Positions 15,853 to 25,184 are shown, counted from the first letter of the stretch. The stretch is 64,000 nucleotides of DNA from Corynebacterium sp. HMSC08A12 (GCF_001807485.1 NZ_KV789165.1:45426-109425), one strand, 5' to 3'. A program made the numbers and translations. The notes: generated by a model not told the origin, from the letters alone.

Positions 15853-16927
15853 TGCCGTTCGCCTCCCTTCGCCGGATCTTGTTGAGTTCCTTCGTCTCTT
15901 CCTCGGTGCGGTACTTAATCGGTAGTGATGACGCCGGCCCTAAGTAGTCCGCCAGCCACGTGTCATAGAGGTTCCTCCACGTTCCGTCGCGCCGAATCCT
16001 CTCCATGGTGGAGTTCACCTGCATCACCAGCCCGGTCGTATGCTTTGGGAATCCCGGCGGGGAGATCACCACCGAGTAGTAGCTCGTCTCCGGCGCGTCG
16101 GCCACCAGGGTTGTGTAGGGATCCTGGGCTCGCAGGCCGGTGAGGATCGCGTCATCCGTATAGATCGCATCGGCCTGGAAGCGCTGCATGGCCATGAGGC
16201 AATCAGTCCATGCCTGCGTCAGCAGCAGCCGCCCCACGTCGTATTGCTTGATGCGCACCGCGGAGGTCGAGTCGCGCGTCACGCACACTGTCTTATTCTG
16301 CAGGTCGTCGAAGCTTTGGATCTGCGAGTCGCTCAACACCAGCAGGCGCGAATGAACCTGCAGGTAGGGGATGGAAAACTCCAGTTTCGATTGGCGGGAA
16401 AGCGTCGGCGACATTGTGCGCACCACGATGTCCACGTCGCCGCTCTTGAGCGCCTCTGCGCGTTCGCGGCTTTCTACGTAGCGGAACTCGATTCTGTTCG
16501 GGTCGCCGAAAATGTCGCGTGCGATCTCGCGCGCCAGGTCCACTTCGAAGCCCGCGACGTCGCCGGAGACCGGGTCGCGGAAGCCTAGCCGGTTCAGGGA
16601 TTGGGCCACGCCAACCACCAGACGACCCCGGCGCATGATTTGCGGCACGCGCTCCTTCGGCTCGCGGGTATCCGGCTTGATAGAGCCAAACGGCTCTTCG
16701 TCGCCAGTGTTGTCGATGTTTTCATTCGAATCCGATGCGGCGTCACCGTCACTAGGAACCTCGTCGGGCTGTACATACGTCGCGCCGTAGGGCAGATCGT
16801 CGCTGGAATTGTGCTGTACGGAAGGCCATTCCGGCAGGCTGGGGTTTTCCGTGGCGCAGGCCGAGGTGAGGGCGATGGCCGCGACCGTCAGCGCGGCGAC
16901 TACAGGCTTGAACGCTTGCTTTCTCAT
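15842..16927 (-). CDS. glnH: GlnH-type solute-binding lipoprotein
   Basis: A 361-residue extracytoplasmic amino-acid-binding protein (SBP family 3). A signal peptide ends in the lipobox LTSAC with Cys24 as lipid anchor. An acidic linker (about 40-85) leads to the ligand-binding domain from about 100 (GRLVVGVAQSLNRLGFRDP). No transport permease is encoded nearby. Instead it lies between pknG and glnX, and in mycobacteria and corynebacteria this trio forms a signalling system in which the binding protein senses Asp/Glu outside the membrane. Its stop overlaps the pknG start by 11 bases and its ATG overlaps the glnX stop by one base. Confidence 0.9.
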   Translation of the reverse strand: MRKQAFKPVVAALTVAAIALTSACATENPSLPEWPSVQHNSSDDLPYGATYVQPDEVPSDGDAASDSNENIDNTGDEEPFGSIKPDTREPKERVPQIMRRGRLVVGVAQSLNRLGFRDPVSGDVAGFEVDLAREIARDIFGDPNRIEFRYVESRERAEALKSGDVDIVVRTMSPTLSRQSKLEFSIPYLQVHSRLLVLSDSQIQSFDDLQNKTVCVTRDSTSAVRIKQYDVGRLLLTQAWTDCLMAMQRFQADAIYTDDAILTGLRAQDPYTTLVADAPETSYYSVVISPPGFPKHTTGLVMQVNSTMERIRRDGTWRNLYDTWLADYLGPASSLPIKYRTEEETKELNKIRRREANGNAE

Positions 16928-18339
16928 TAGAGGAACTCCTGTAGTCGGGGCCTAGTGCCAAAGAAGACGCACAGTGCGGAGAGCACTGTCAGGGCCAGTA
17001 CGAGGTTGGTCACGCGGCCGGCGGCGGTGCGGCCTTCCACCAGGATGTCGCGCAGTTCTTCGCGGGTGCTGCTGATGAGCTCCTGCATTTCGTTGTCCAC
17101 GACGGTGTAGTCGGACGTATCTTCATCGGCGGCGCGCAGGTCTTTCTTTCCATCCTGCTTTTCCTCGCTGACCTTCGTGTCCAGCGCCGCGGCCAGCGCT
17201 TCGGTGTAACGGCCATTCTTCAGCTCGGAGACCATCTTCGCGTGCGATTCGTCCCACGAGCGCAGCGCTTCCCGGGCGGTATCGATGCGCTCGGGGTGGC
17301 TCACTTGGTTGCGCAGGCCTTCCAGCTTGCTGTCGATGTCCGCCATGGCATCCGAGAACTCCTGCTGCCGATCTTCGCCGTAGTCGCGCTGGATCAGCCC
17401 CAGCGCTTCCTGGGTGCGCGACTGCTGCACCGAGATGCGCACTGCCGTGAGCTGCTCGAGTGGTCGCACGGTGCCTTGCACGTCTTGGTTACCCGCGTGC
17501 CACGTCAGGGCAGCGCTTATTGACGCCCATACGAGGGCGAATAGCATAAGCCCAGTAGCCGCCACATATCCCAGGTTGAGGCGCCTATTGGTCAATGCTG
17601 CGAGCCAGAATTGGGCTATCACCAGCATGATGATCGCCGCCACGATGCCGGACAGTGGGAACCACAGGGGAGCGGAGAGTTTCGCCTGCTGGGTGGAGAC
17701 CTCCTCTGAGGTGCGGGAGTAGAGCTCCTGGGCGGCCGGCAGCATCGTGTCCTGCATCAGCGTGGAGGCCTGGGCCAAGTAGGAGGCGCCGACGGGGTTG
17801 CGCAGACGGTCGTGGGTTTGCGCGTTGGACATCAGCTTCACGTACTCCGGCATGGAGTTCTGGATCTGCAGTACCAGTTCCATTTCCCGGGACTCGATGT
17901 TGTCGATGCCGCTGGTGGCGCGGATCAGGGAGGTCGAGGCGCTGGACATTGCCGCGTCGTAGTCCCGGGTGGCGGCGTCGGTGGTGGACTTGCGCAGGAA
18001 GCTGGTGGTGGCCACGGAATCGGCCACGGAAAGGGAGTTGAAGAGTTCCTGCGCCGCATCCGACAGCGGCTCCGTTTGGTTGACCAATGTATTCAGCTGT
18101 GCTTGGCGGTTCTGCGAGCTGTAGACCATTGCCCCGCCCGCGGCGAGAATGGCCAAAACCAGGATCGTCGAGACGATGGTGAGAAGGCCGGGGGAGGTGG
18201 AGGCGAACTTCAGGAACCGGCGCGGGGCTTCGAGCGCCGGGTTCACAAACCCCTTGAACGAGCTGCCTCGACCGGTGGGGTGCTCATCGCTGTCCATCCA
18301 CCGGTCTGCCTCGAACGCAGTCACTGGGGGCATAGCCAT
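16927..18339 (-). CDS. glnX: GlnX, four-helix membrane sensor of the PknG pathway
   Basis: About 470 residues with four hydrophobic segments: one near residue 55, a close pair near 225-280, and one near the C-terminus. Two long helical extracytoplasmic regions lie between them, as in chemoreceptor-like sensors. GlnX is known to connect GlnH with PknG. The start is uncertain. ATG at 18337-18339 and ATG at 18331-18333 are in frame; a -10 hexamer TATACT (18342-18347, minus strand) lies 8 bases before the second, so a leaderless mRNA would begin at 18333. A longer GTG start at 18375 overlaps this promoter and is unlikely. Confidence 0.85.
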   Translation of the reverse strand: MAMPPVTAFEADRWMDSDEHPTGRGSSFKGFVNPALEAPRRFLKFASTSPGLLTIVSTILVLAILAAGGAMVYSSQNRQAQLNTLVNQTEPLSDAAQELFNSLSVADSVATTSFLRKSTTDAATRDYDAAMSSASTSLIRATSGIDNIESREMELVLQIQNSMPEYVKLMSNAQTHDRLRNPVGASYLAQASTLMQDTMLPAAQELYSRTSEEVSTQQAKLSAPLWFPLSGIVAAIIMLVIAQFWLAALTNRRLNLGYVAATGLMLFALVWASISAALTWHAGNQDVQGTVRPLEQLTAVRISVQQSRTQEALGLIQRDYGEDRQQEFSDAMADIDSKLEGLRNQVSHPERIDTAREALRSWDESHAKMVSELKNGRYTEALAAALDTKVSEEKQDGKKDLRAADEDTSDYTVVDNEMQELISSTREELRDILVEGRTAAGRVTNLVLALTVLSALCVFFGTRPRLQEFL

Positions 18340-18341
18340 AA

Positions 18342-18347
18342 AGTATA
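18342..18347 (-). promoter_or_regulatory. -10 box of the glnX-glnH-pknG operon (leaderless)
   Basis: TATACT on the minus strand, 8 bases before the ATG at 18333. It would drive the whole three-gene operon. Confidence 0.5.
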
Positions 18348-18415
18348 TACAGCCTAAGTAATTGTGTGCCCACAAAGTCTGCTTAAACTCCCCTTATTGT
18401 GGCAGACTAGAACGC

Positions 18416-19576
18416 ATGATTACGGTCAGTTCCCTAACCAAAGCCTATAAAGGCAACACGGTAGTCAACGATTTGAATTTTGAGGTCTCACCCGGAATCG
18501 TCACCGGGTTCTTGGGACCCAACGGTGCCGGCAAGTCCACCACGATGCGAATGATCGTGGGGCTGGATGAGCCGACCAAGGGAACTGCCCGCATTGATGG
18601 CAAGGCATATGCCGAGTACAAGCGCCCGCTGGAGAAGGTCGGCACGCTGCTGGATGCCAAGTGGGTCCACCCCAACCGCAGCGCCGCGGCACACCTGCGC
18701 TGGGTCGCCGCTGCCAACGGATTCTCTAAAAAGCGCGTGGATGAAGTCCTGGGCATCGTGGGTCTGAGCGACGTGGCGGGCCGCAAGGCCGGCAAGTTCT
18801 CGCTGGGTATGGGCCAGCGCCTGGGCCTGGCCTGCGCGCTGCTGGGCGACCCGGAGGTGCTGATCCTGGACGAGCCCGTGAACGGCCTGGACCCGGAGGG
18901 CATCCGCTGGGTGCGCGATTTCGTTCGGGCTCTGGCGCGAGAGGGCCGCACCGTGCTGATCAGTTCGCACCTGCTCAGCGAGATGGCACAGACCGCCGAC
19001 CACCTGATCGTCATCGGTAAGGGGCGCCTGGTGGCAAACCAGAGCACCCACGAGTTCATCAAGTCCACCTCCGAGGTATCTACCGTCGTGCGCACCGACC
19101 ACATCGCGGAGATGAAGGCCGCGCTGACGGAGGAGTCGGTGGCGTTCCAGGAGGGGAAGGATCTGGACGGCCGCCCGACGCTCACCATCCCGCAGCAGGA
19201 AAGCGACTGGATCGGTGCCCTGGCTTATAGCTACGGGCTGCGCCTGCGCGAGCTGTCGGAGAAGCGCCCGAGCCTGGAGGACGCATACCTGCGCATGACT
19301 CAGGAGCACGTGGAGTACCACGCCAGTGTCGAGTCCGACAAGCTCGAGGCCGGTAAGGCTGAGGCCAAGCCTGGCAAGACCGAGGCGGCAGCCAAGCCCG
19401 GCGAGACCGAGGCTGAGACCAAGCCCAGCAAGCCCGAGGCCGCGGAAAAGGCCGCTCCCAAGGTGGTGCCGGAAGCGGCGGAGTCCGCAGGTGGGCGTCA
19501 TAAAGAAAAGGGCGCTAAAGAAAGCAGCGAGGCAACCGGCAACGCCGTGCGCGTGCAGAAGGAAGGGGACAAGTAA
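18416..19576 (+). CDS. ABC transporter ATP-binding protein
   Basis: A 386-residue ATPase of the drug/lantibiotic-exporter type. Walker A GPNGAGKST is at residues 34-42, the signature FSLGMGQRLGLA and Walker B VLILDEPVNGLD lie near 125-155. The start is the ATG at 18416 (MITVSSLTKAYKG); upstream extension is not part of the family. The last 80 residues form a Lys/Glu/Ala/Pro-rich tail with repeated AKPG/TEA words, highly charged and probably disordered. The tail contains a perfect GGCGTCA-N-AAAGAA word at 19494. The permease follows with a one-base overlap. Substrate unknown. Confidence 0.9.
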   Translation: MITVSSLTKAYKGNTVVNDLNFEVSPGIVTGFLGPNGAGKSTTMRMIVGLDEPTKGTARIDGKAYAEYKRPLEKVGTLLDAKWVHPNRSAAAHLRWVAAANGFSKKRVDEVLGIVGLSDVAGRKAGKFSLGMGQRLGLACALLGDPEVLILDEPVNGLDPEGIRWVRDFVRALAREGRTVLISSHLLSEMAQTADHLIVIGKGRLVANQSTHEFIKSTSEVSTVVRTDHIAEMKAALTEESVAFQEGKDLDGRPTLTIPQQESDWIGALAYSYGLRLRELSEKRPSLEDAYLRMTQEHVEYHASVESDKLEAGKAEAKPGKTEAAAKPGETEAETKPSKPEAAEKAAPKVVPEAAESAGGRHKEKGAKESSEATGNAVRVQKEGDK

Positions 19577-20388
19577 TGGTGAACCTGATCAAATCGGAGC
19601 TGATTAAGCTCCGCAGCACCAAAGCCCTGTGGTGGACTTCCGGGTTGATCCTGTTCTTCTCGCTCGGCTTCGCGCTGCTTAACGGCGGCATGACCGGCTC
19701 GCTGCTGACGAGCGAGGAGGCGCAGAAGGACCCAGAGCTGTACATGTCCGTCGTCGCGGGCGTCGGTGCTGACATGGGCCTAAGCGGTTTCCTCTCCTTC
19801 GGCATGATGATCGTGATGATCCAGGCCGTGATGCTGGTGACCACCGAATACGGCGCGAACACCAGCAAGACCACCCTGCTGGCCACCCCGACTCGCTGGC
19901 AGGTGCCGATCGCAAAGTTCCTGGTCTACGGCGTGATCGCCTCGATCCTTGCGTTGATCTCCAACGTGGTGGGCACGGTTCTCGCCAAGTGGTCGCTCGG
20001 CTGGAATCTGGAGGATGAAGAGCTGCTGGGCAAGGTCGGCCTCGGCGCCGATGGCCTGTGGGAGCAGATCGGGCGCATCGAGCTGTACCTGCTGCTGACC
20101 ATCGCCGCCGCCATCGGCGTGGGCTACCTGGTGCGCAACACCGCCGGCGGCATCGCAATCATGCTGCTGTGGAACCTGGTGATCGAGGGCACGCTGGTGC
20201 AGCTGGTGCCGAAGATTCGCGACTGGCTGCCGCCGTACATGCCGTTCACCAACGCCGAGGCGTACGTCGGAATGCGGGATCTCGACGGGGCGCCGTGGGG
20301 TCAAACCGGCTCGATCCTGTACTTCGCCGCCTGGTGTGTGGTGCTCTTCATCGTCGGCGTAGTGACGCTAAAGAAGCGGGACGCTTAA
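19576..20388 (+). CDS. ABC transporter permease
   Basis: A 270-residue ABC-2-type permease with about six hydrophobic segments, starting MVNLIKSELIKLRSTKALWW, the typical amphipathic entry of this family. It pairs with the ATPase encoded just before it (TAATG overlap). Together they resemble exporters of peptides or drugs or immunity transporters; nothing nearby identifies the cargo. A clear intrinsic terminator follows. Confidence 0.88.
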   Translation: MVNLIKSELIKLRSTKALWWTSGLILFFSLGFALLNGGMTGSLLTSEEAQKDPELYMSVVAGVGADMGLSGFLSFGMMIVMIQAVMLVTTEYGANTSKTTLLATPTRWQVPIAKFLVYGVIASILALISNVVGTVLAKWSLGWNLEDEELLGKVGLGADGLWEQIGRIELYLLLTIAAAIGVGYLVRNTAGGIAIMLLWNLVIEGTLVQLVPKIRDWLPPYMPFTNAEAYVGMRDLDGAPWGQTGSILYFAAWCVVLFIVGVVTLKKRDA

Positions 20389-20414
20389 GCACCTTTTCTT
20401 AGTGACGCCCCCTT

Positions 20415-20451
20415 CGCCCCACCGGCCCTGAGATGCCAGGTGGGGCGTTTT
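20415..20451 (+). terminator. Intrinsic terminator of the ABC operon
   Basis: CGCCCCACC (20415-20423) pairs with GGTGGGGCG (20439-20447), followed by TTTT. A minus-strand copy of the scattered motif (20394-20409) overlaps its upstream flank. Confidence 0.85.
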
Positions 20452-20481
20452 AGCTTTGGGGCTGGTTTGGCGTCTTCGGGG

Positions 20482-21024
20482 CTAGTCCGGGTTGCGCTGC
20501 AGATCGTCGACGAGGGACTCCGCAGCCAGGGAGAGGTTCCGCAGGGCGGGCACACCACGGCGCAGCTTTGCGATGTCGCGCGCATCCATTCGGTCGGTGG
20601 CCTTAGTGATGATGAGCGCCCACTCGTCGGTGATGGAGTTCATCATGTCTACGCCCTCGTCCGTGAGATACAGATCCTGGGCTCGCTTATCCTCCGGGTT
20701 GGCCTGGCGGCGGATCAGCCCGCCGTTGATGAGGCGGCGCACGGTCGCCGAGACGTTAGAGGCGCGGAGGAAGCGCAGGCGGGCGACGTCCGACACACCG
20801 CATCCCGGGTGTTGGGAGATGAACTGCAGAACCTCGATTTCCGACTGGGAGATCTCCAGCGACTGGTTGGGGCGCTCCATCAGGCGGCGGGTGGCGGAAA
20901 GAAAGTCATACACTGCCGTGGCGATCTCTGCGACGTCGATCTCCGGCAGGATTTCGGGTGCCTTACGGCCGCGTACCGGGGGGTGGGAAGGCGTCTGCGG
21001 CGACTTCTGGGGTGACGGGGTCAT
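20482..21024 (-). CDS. MarR-family transcriptional regulator
   Basis: A 180-residue winged-helix protein. After a Pro-rich 30-residue N-terminus, the DNA-binding part reads SEIEVLQFISQHPGC, LRASNVSATVRRLI and the wing GLIRRQANPEDKRAQ, all typical for MarR. The ligand is unknown. Upstream (21090-21175) lie two palindromes that could be its operator. It is convergent with the ABC operon and transcribed on the same strand as the downstream cls-xth-def group, separated by the palindrome region. Confidence 0.88.
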   Translation of the reverse strand: MTPSPQKSPQTPSHPPVRGRKAPEILPEIDVAEIATAVYDFLSATRRLMERPNQSLEISQSEIEVLQFISQHPGCGVSDVARLRFLRASNVSATVRRLINGGLIRRQANPEDKRAQDLYLTDEGVDMMNSITDEWALIITKATDRMDARDIAKLRRGVPALRNLSLAAESLVDDLQRNPD

Positions 21025-21089
21025 CGGGCGAAACTTTCTTTTTGTGTGCGTATGTAAGTAACTTGTGATTCACCCTATATGACGGCAAA

Positions 21090-21103
21090 AGTGCTATTGC
21101 ACT
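21090..21103. promoter_or_regulatory. Palindrome upstream of the MarR gene
   Basis: AGTGC-TATT-GCACT, a 14-base perfect palindrome 66 bases upstream of the marR-type start codon. A second palindrome, TGCAGTA-C-TACTGCA, lies at 21161-21175. Both are candidate operators; no binding data are implied. Confidence 0.45.
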
Positions 21104-21167
21104 AATCGGCGATAATGAAAACAATCAATTCGCCAACACGAGGCTTTACTGCAGCGTTAGTGCAGTA

Positions 21168-21205
21168 CTACTGCAGCGCGCTACTGTGCGCTACTGCAGC
21201 GCGCT
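21168..21205. repeat. Short direct repeats at the 3' end of cls
   Basis: CTACTGCAGCGCGCT occurs at 21168-21182 and 21191-21205; the second copy contains the cls stop and last codons on the minus strand. Further TACTGCAG words lie upstream at 21147. Confidence 0.8.
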
Positions 21206-22702
21206 CGTCAGGCGCGCGACGTTATCCACATACTGCTTGTACAGCGGGCGGGTGCTCCACTGCTCCTCGGTCAAAAGGGCGGAGCGTTGCCGGTAGTCAT
21301 CGGTCAGGGAGCGCAGCGCATCCAGCAGCTCGCCCTTGCCGACCATCAGCGAAATCTCGTAGTTCAGGCCGAAGCTGCGCATATCCATGTTGGAGCTGCC
21401 CATCACGGCTATCTCTCCGTCGGCGATGGCGAACTTAGAGTGCAGGACCTTCGGGTAGGGGTACAGGTACATGTGCACCCCGGCTTTCAGCAGCTCCGAG
21501 TAGTACGAGGCCTGCGCGTGGCCCACCATCGGCTGGTCTGACTTTTCGGAGACGTACAGCTCCACCCGAACTCCGCGGTAGCAGGCGGTGGTCACGGCTT
21601 CCATGAGGGACTCATCGGGGATGAAGTACGGGCTAATCAGCTTGAGCGTGTGCTTGGCGTGGTGCGCTATGGAGGTAAACAGACGCAGGTTCGGCTCCGT
21701 GGTGAAGCCGGGGCCGGAGGGCACGATCTGCATGATGTCCGCGCCGGTATCTTGGTCGTGCGTATCCAGCCACTGCTTGGCATCGGTGGGGTTGATGAGG
21801 TCCAGTTCCTCGTTGGTTTCGGTGAACCAGTCCACGGCGAACACCGAGTTGATGGTGCTGACGATGGGGCCAGTTAGCTCCGCCATTACGTCCACCCATT
21901 CGCGGCCGATCTTGTGGTTCTTCGGCTTCTGGTACGGGGCCTCGATCATGTTCTGCGAGCCCATGAAGGCCACCCGGCCGTCCACGACCACCAGCTTGCG
22001 GTGGTTGCGCAGATCGGGGCGGCGGAAGCGCCACTTGAACGGCTGCAGGGGCAGCATGACCTGCCAGTCCACGCCCATGGCCTGCAGCCTCTTACCCAGC
22101 TTCTTGTTGCCCTTGTACTTGTGCGCGCCGATGTGGTCCCACAGCACGCGCACGGTCACTCCGCGTTGCGCGGCCCGGCCGAGCGCTTCGAAGAAGGGCT
22201 CGGTCGTATCGTCCCAGGCCATGATGTAAATTTCGACGTTTACGTAGTCTTCGGCCGAGTCGATCGCGCGGGTCATCGCGGCGATCGATTCCTCGTAGTC
22301 CGAATGCAGGGCCTGCATGGTGCCGTTCACGGCGGGCAGTGCGGTGAGCTCCCGGTTGAGTCGCACCAGCGAACGCAGCTCGTCGCTGAGCTCGCTGCCC
22401 TCGGGGACGTCGGGCTCGTCGGCGCTCATCGTGCGGATCAGTTCGTTCGCCTGGTTCTGAATGCGGTGGCGCCGTCGGTTGATCGCTGGGGATCCCATCA
22501 GCAGGAATAGGAAGATGCCGATAAAGGGGATCAGGAAGATGGCCAGCAGCCAGGCCATGGCGGACGTTGGGCGTCGTTCCTTAGGAACCCAGCCCAGCGC
22601 AAAGATCTTCAGCGCGTAGTCCAGGACGACCAGTGTGACCTGCCACCACTGCAAATCGTCCGTGAACTCGCTAAACAGGCCGAGGAGGTCGGGGAAGGGC
22701 AT
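21191..22702 (-). CDS. cls: Cardiolipin synthase, phospholipase D type
   Basis: A 503-residue membrane enzyme. Two N-terminal hydrophobic segments (about 20-70) precede two PLD domains, seen by NHRKLVVVDGRVAFMGSQN near residue 215 and HSKFAIADGEIAVMGSSN near residue 420 (HxK-x4-D motifs). It joins two phosphatidylglycerol molecules, or related lipids, to cardiolipin at the inner membrane face. Its length is typical for bacterial ClsA-like proteins. xth lies 3 bases upstream on the same strand, so the genes probably form one transcript. Confidence 0.92.
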   Translation of the reverse strand: MPFPDLLGLFSEFTDDLQWWQVTLVVLDYALKIFALGWVPKERRPTSAMAWLLAIFLIPFIGIFLFLLMGSPAINRRRHRIQNQANELIRTMSADEPDVPEGSELSDELRSLVRLNRELTALPAVNGTMQALHSDYEESIAAMTRAIDSAEDYVNVEIYIMAWDDTTEPFFEALGRAAQRGVTVRVLWDHIGAHKYKGNKKLGKRLQAMGVDWQVMLPLQPFKWRFRRPDLRNHRKLVVVDGRVAFMGSQNMIEAPYQKPKNHKIGREWVDVMAELTGPIVSTINSVFAVDWFTETNEELDLINPTDAKQWLDTHDQDTGADIMQIVPSGPGFTTEPNLRLFTSIAHHAKHTLKLISPYFIPDESLMEAVTTACYRGVRVELYVSEKSDQPMVGHAQASYYSELLKAGVHMYLYPYPKVLHSKFAIADGEIAVMGSSNMDMRSFGLNYEISLMVGKGELLDALRSLTDDYRQRSALLTEEQWSTRPLYKQYVDNVARLTSALQ

Positions 22703-22705
22703 GAT

Positions 22706-23506
22706 TTAGGCCTCGCCATCCACGCTGTAGTCCACGATCACTGGCGCGTGGTCAGAGGCACCCTTGCCCTTGCGCTCGTCGCGATCCACACGCGCGGCGG
22801 TGGGAGTGATTCCGCGGGCATACTGCAGATCGATGCGCATGCCTTCGCCCTTCTGGAAGCGCATGGCCTGGTAGTCCCAGTAGGTGTATTCGTCGGCGAT
22901 CAGGTCCGTTGCGGCGGTCATTCCCGCATCCTCCAGGGCACGCAACCGGGCGCGTTCGTTGGGAGTCACGTGCGTGCGGCCGTCGAAGAAGCTGCGATCC
23001 CACACGTCCTCGTCGCGCGGGGCGATGTTGTAGTCACCGACCAGGCACAGCTTCTCGCTGCTCTTTCTTTGGGACGCCCCCACGCCCGAACCCGCCGCAT
23101 ACGCCGCGAGGGCGTCGAGCCACCGCAGCTTGTAGGAGTAGTGCGGGTCCGCGATCTCGCGGCCGTTCGGAACGTACAGGCTCCATACCTCCACGCCGCC
23201 ACAGGTTGCGCCGATGGCGCGGGCTTCCAGCGCCTGTTCGGCATCCAGGTCCTTGTTGAAGCCGGGCTGGCCGAAGTCGGTTTGCACGTCCGCCAGGCCC
23301 ACGCGCGACAGGATGGCCACGCCGTTGAAGCTGTGCAGCCCGAAGTGGGCCTGCTCGTAGCCCGTGTCAGTGAAGTCGGGGAACTGCTTGTCCGTGCATT
23401 TGGTCTCCTGCAGGCACAGCACGTCTACGTCGCTGCGCTGCAAAAACTCGCGCACCCGATCCTCGCGGGTGCGTACGGAGTTGATGTTCCAGGTGGCGAT
23501 GCGCAT
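22706..23506 (-). CDS. xth: Exodeoxyribonuclease III
   Basis: A 266-residue EEP-superfamily nuclease for AP-site incision and 3'-end cleaning in base excision repair. Family motifs are visible: MRIATWNINSVRTR at the N-terminus, LCLQETK near 37, and GDYNIAPRDEDVW and KGASDHAPVIVD further on, supplying the metal-binding Asn, Glu, Asp and His. The start is ATG at 23506. It carries a variant of the scattered motif (23065-23078). It sits 11 bases after the N-acetylglutamate synthase gene. Confidence 0.93.
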   Translation of the reverse strand: MRIATWNINSVRTREDRVREFLQRSDVDVLCLQETKCTDKQFPDFTDTGYEQAHFGLHSFNGVAILSRVGLADVQTDFGQPGFNKDLDAEQALEARAIGATCGGVEVWSLYVPNGREIADPHYSYKLRWLDALAAYAAGSGVGASQRKSSEKLCLVGDYNIAPRDEDVWDRSFFDGRTHVTPNERARLRALEDAGMTAATDLIADEYTYWDYQAMRFQKGEGMRIDLQYARGITPTAARVDRDERKGKGASDHAPVIVDYSVDGEA

Positions 23507-23517
23507 GGTTTAGCATT

Positions 23518-24603
23518 CTAGCGCGTGCGCAGACTACGGCTGCGGTGGTGTTCGCTGAAACCCAGCTTGTGGTACAGCGCCTTTCCGGCGGTGTTGGAAT
23601 CGATAACGTCCAGGTAGGCGCGCTCCGCGCCGTTGTCCGCGCCCCAGCTGAGCAAGTGCTGGCACAGGAGGGTACCCAGGCCGCGGCGGCGAAACTCCGG
23701 GGCCACCGCCACGGCAGAGTATCCCAGCCAGCCGTCGGTGATGGTGGCGCGGGTGATGGCTGCGAGTTGGCCGTCGACGGTGAGGCGGGCGAAACCCAGC
23801 TGGCCGTCGATGCGGTGGCACAGTAGGTCCAGGGCCTTCTTCGGCAGGGGTTGGCCGCGGAACTTGTACATGGAGAACCAGTCGGCATCCGGGGTGTCGT
23901 CGACTGCCAGCTCGATCTGCGCGTCGGCCAGGGACGGATCCAGCGCGCAGGTCTGGGACGTGTCCAGAGCCGGAGCCGGAGCCTGCGGCGAGTCTTGCGC
24001 CGAGAGCCGCGCCGAGTCGCCGAGCTCCTTGCTCATCACCAGGATCTCCGGGCCGCGTTCGCCCGGCAGGTGTTCGGCGGGTCGGCCGATCCGGTCGGGG
24101 ATCATCAGTTGGCAGGGCAGGTCGTGGGAGCGGTAGAACTCCTCCAGCTGCGCCAGCGGAACCTCCTGCAATCCGGCACTCGGCCCGATGGGCACGGCGG
24201 AGTTACTGCGCTCGGTGATGCCATCGCCCGCGCGCGCCAGCCACCCGCCGATCATCTGGTTTTCGATGCCGGGGAAGGCCGCGGCCTTGGCGGCTTCGAG
24301 GGCGCGGATGTCGCTATTGCGCACTGGCTTGGCGCTGAGGGTCTTCAGCACCACAACGTCCTCGTCGGCGATCACAAGGTCGTCCACCTGCAGCGGGCTT
24401 ATGTTGCGCAGCACGCCGATCGCGTCGGTGACGGAGCCTGCCCCGTGGCCGGAAGCGGCATCGCCCGGCACACGGTAGCGCACGACCACTCGCGTGCCCG
24501 GGCGGATACTCACGGGGTCGGTGCGGCGGCTGATGGGGAACCCGAAGCCCTCCACGCGCCGGGCACCTGCGTGGGCGGCGGAGAACGTTGTGTCTTTATT
24601 CAT
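23518..24603 (-). CDS. GNAT-type N-acetylglutamate synthase (CG3035 family)
   Basis: A 361-residue protein with an N-terminal small beta domain (about 30-100: [30 protein letters not shown]), a middle region and a C-terminal GNAT domain ([14 protein letters not shown] near 310). This layout matches the unusual N-acetylglutamate synthase described in C. glutamicum as cg3035, which starts arginine biosynthesis from acetyl-CoA and glutamate. The gene order with xth and def is also that of corynebacteria. It overlaps the def stop by 8 bases. Another amine acetyltransferase role cannot be excluded. Confidence 0.8.
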   Translation of the reverse strand: MNKDTTFSAAHAGARRVEGFGFPISRRTDPVSIRPGTRVVVRYRVPGDAASGHGAGSVTDAIGVLRNISPLQVDDLVIADEDVVVLKTLSAKPVRNSDIRALEAAKAAAFPGIENQMIGGWLARAGDGITERSNSAVPIGPSAGLQEVPLAQLEEFYRSHDLPCQLMIPDRIGRPAEHLPGERGPEILVMSKELGDSARLSAQDSPQAPAPALDTSQTCALDPSLADAQIELAVDDTPDADWFSMYKFRGQPLPKKALDLLCHRIDGQLGFARLTVDGQLAAITRATITDGWLGYSAVAVAPEFRRRGLGTLLCQHLLSWGADNGAERAYLDVIDSNTAGKALYHKLGFSEHHRSRSLRTR

Positions 24604-25177
24604 GCCCGAAAGGATCCTCGTCCACGCCGGGGGTCCAGGTGTTGCCCGCGTGGTCCCAGCCCTCGGCCTTGATGGCCTTCTTGGACTTGCGCTTCCACCG
24701 GCCGATCAGGGTGTCGGTGTACAGGAAGCCATCCAGGTGGCCGACCTCGTGCTGCAGGCAGCGGGCGAAGAAGCCGGTGCCTTCGACGGTGACCTCCTCA
24801 CCGTTTTCGTCCAGGCCGGTTACCCGCGCCCAGTCCGCGCGGCCGGTGGGGAAGGAGTAGCCGGGGACGGATAGGCAGCCTTCCTCGTCTTCCTCCTCGT
24901 CCGGCATAGTTTCCGGGATCTCGCTGGTCTCGAGCACGGGGTTGATCACGCAGCCGCGGCGCATCTCGCCACGCTCGGTATCGGGGCAGTCGTAGACAAA
25001 GAATCGCTTGTTTACGCCCACCTGGTTGGCGGCCAGGCCCACGCCGTTGGCGGCGGAGAGCGTTTCGTACATATCCGCGATCAGCGGGGCGAGGTCGGCG
25101 ATCTCGCTGGGGTCCACCTTGGTGGTGGGGTTGTGCAGTACAGGGTCGCCACAGATGACGATAGGCATGATGGTCAT
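24596..25177 (-). CDS. def: Peptide deformylase
   Basis: A 193-residue metalloenzyme that removes formyl groups from nascent proteins. The three family motifs are present: [11 protein letters not shown] near 50, EGCLSVPGY near 105 and [12 protein letters not shown] near 147, the latter with the HExxH metal site. The start was placed at ATG 25175-25177 because a -10 hexamer TAGACT lies 7 bases upstream, giving a leaderless mRNA. A longer frame to 25282 runs through this promoter and the neighbouring divergent gene. It is divergent from the DUF3263 gene with overlapping -10 boxes. Confidence 0.95.
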   Translation of the reverse strand: MTIMPIVICGDPVLHNPTTKVDPSEIADLAPLIADMYETLSAANGVGLAANQVGVNKRFFVYDCPDTERGEMRRGCVINPVLETSEIPETMPDEEEDEEGCLSVPGYSFPTGRADWARVTGLDENGEEVTVEGTGFFARCLQHEVGHLDGFLYTDTLIGRWKRKSKKAIKAEGWDHAGNTWTPGVDEDPFGHE

Positions 25178-25184
25178 AACAGAC

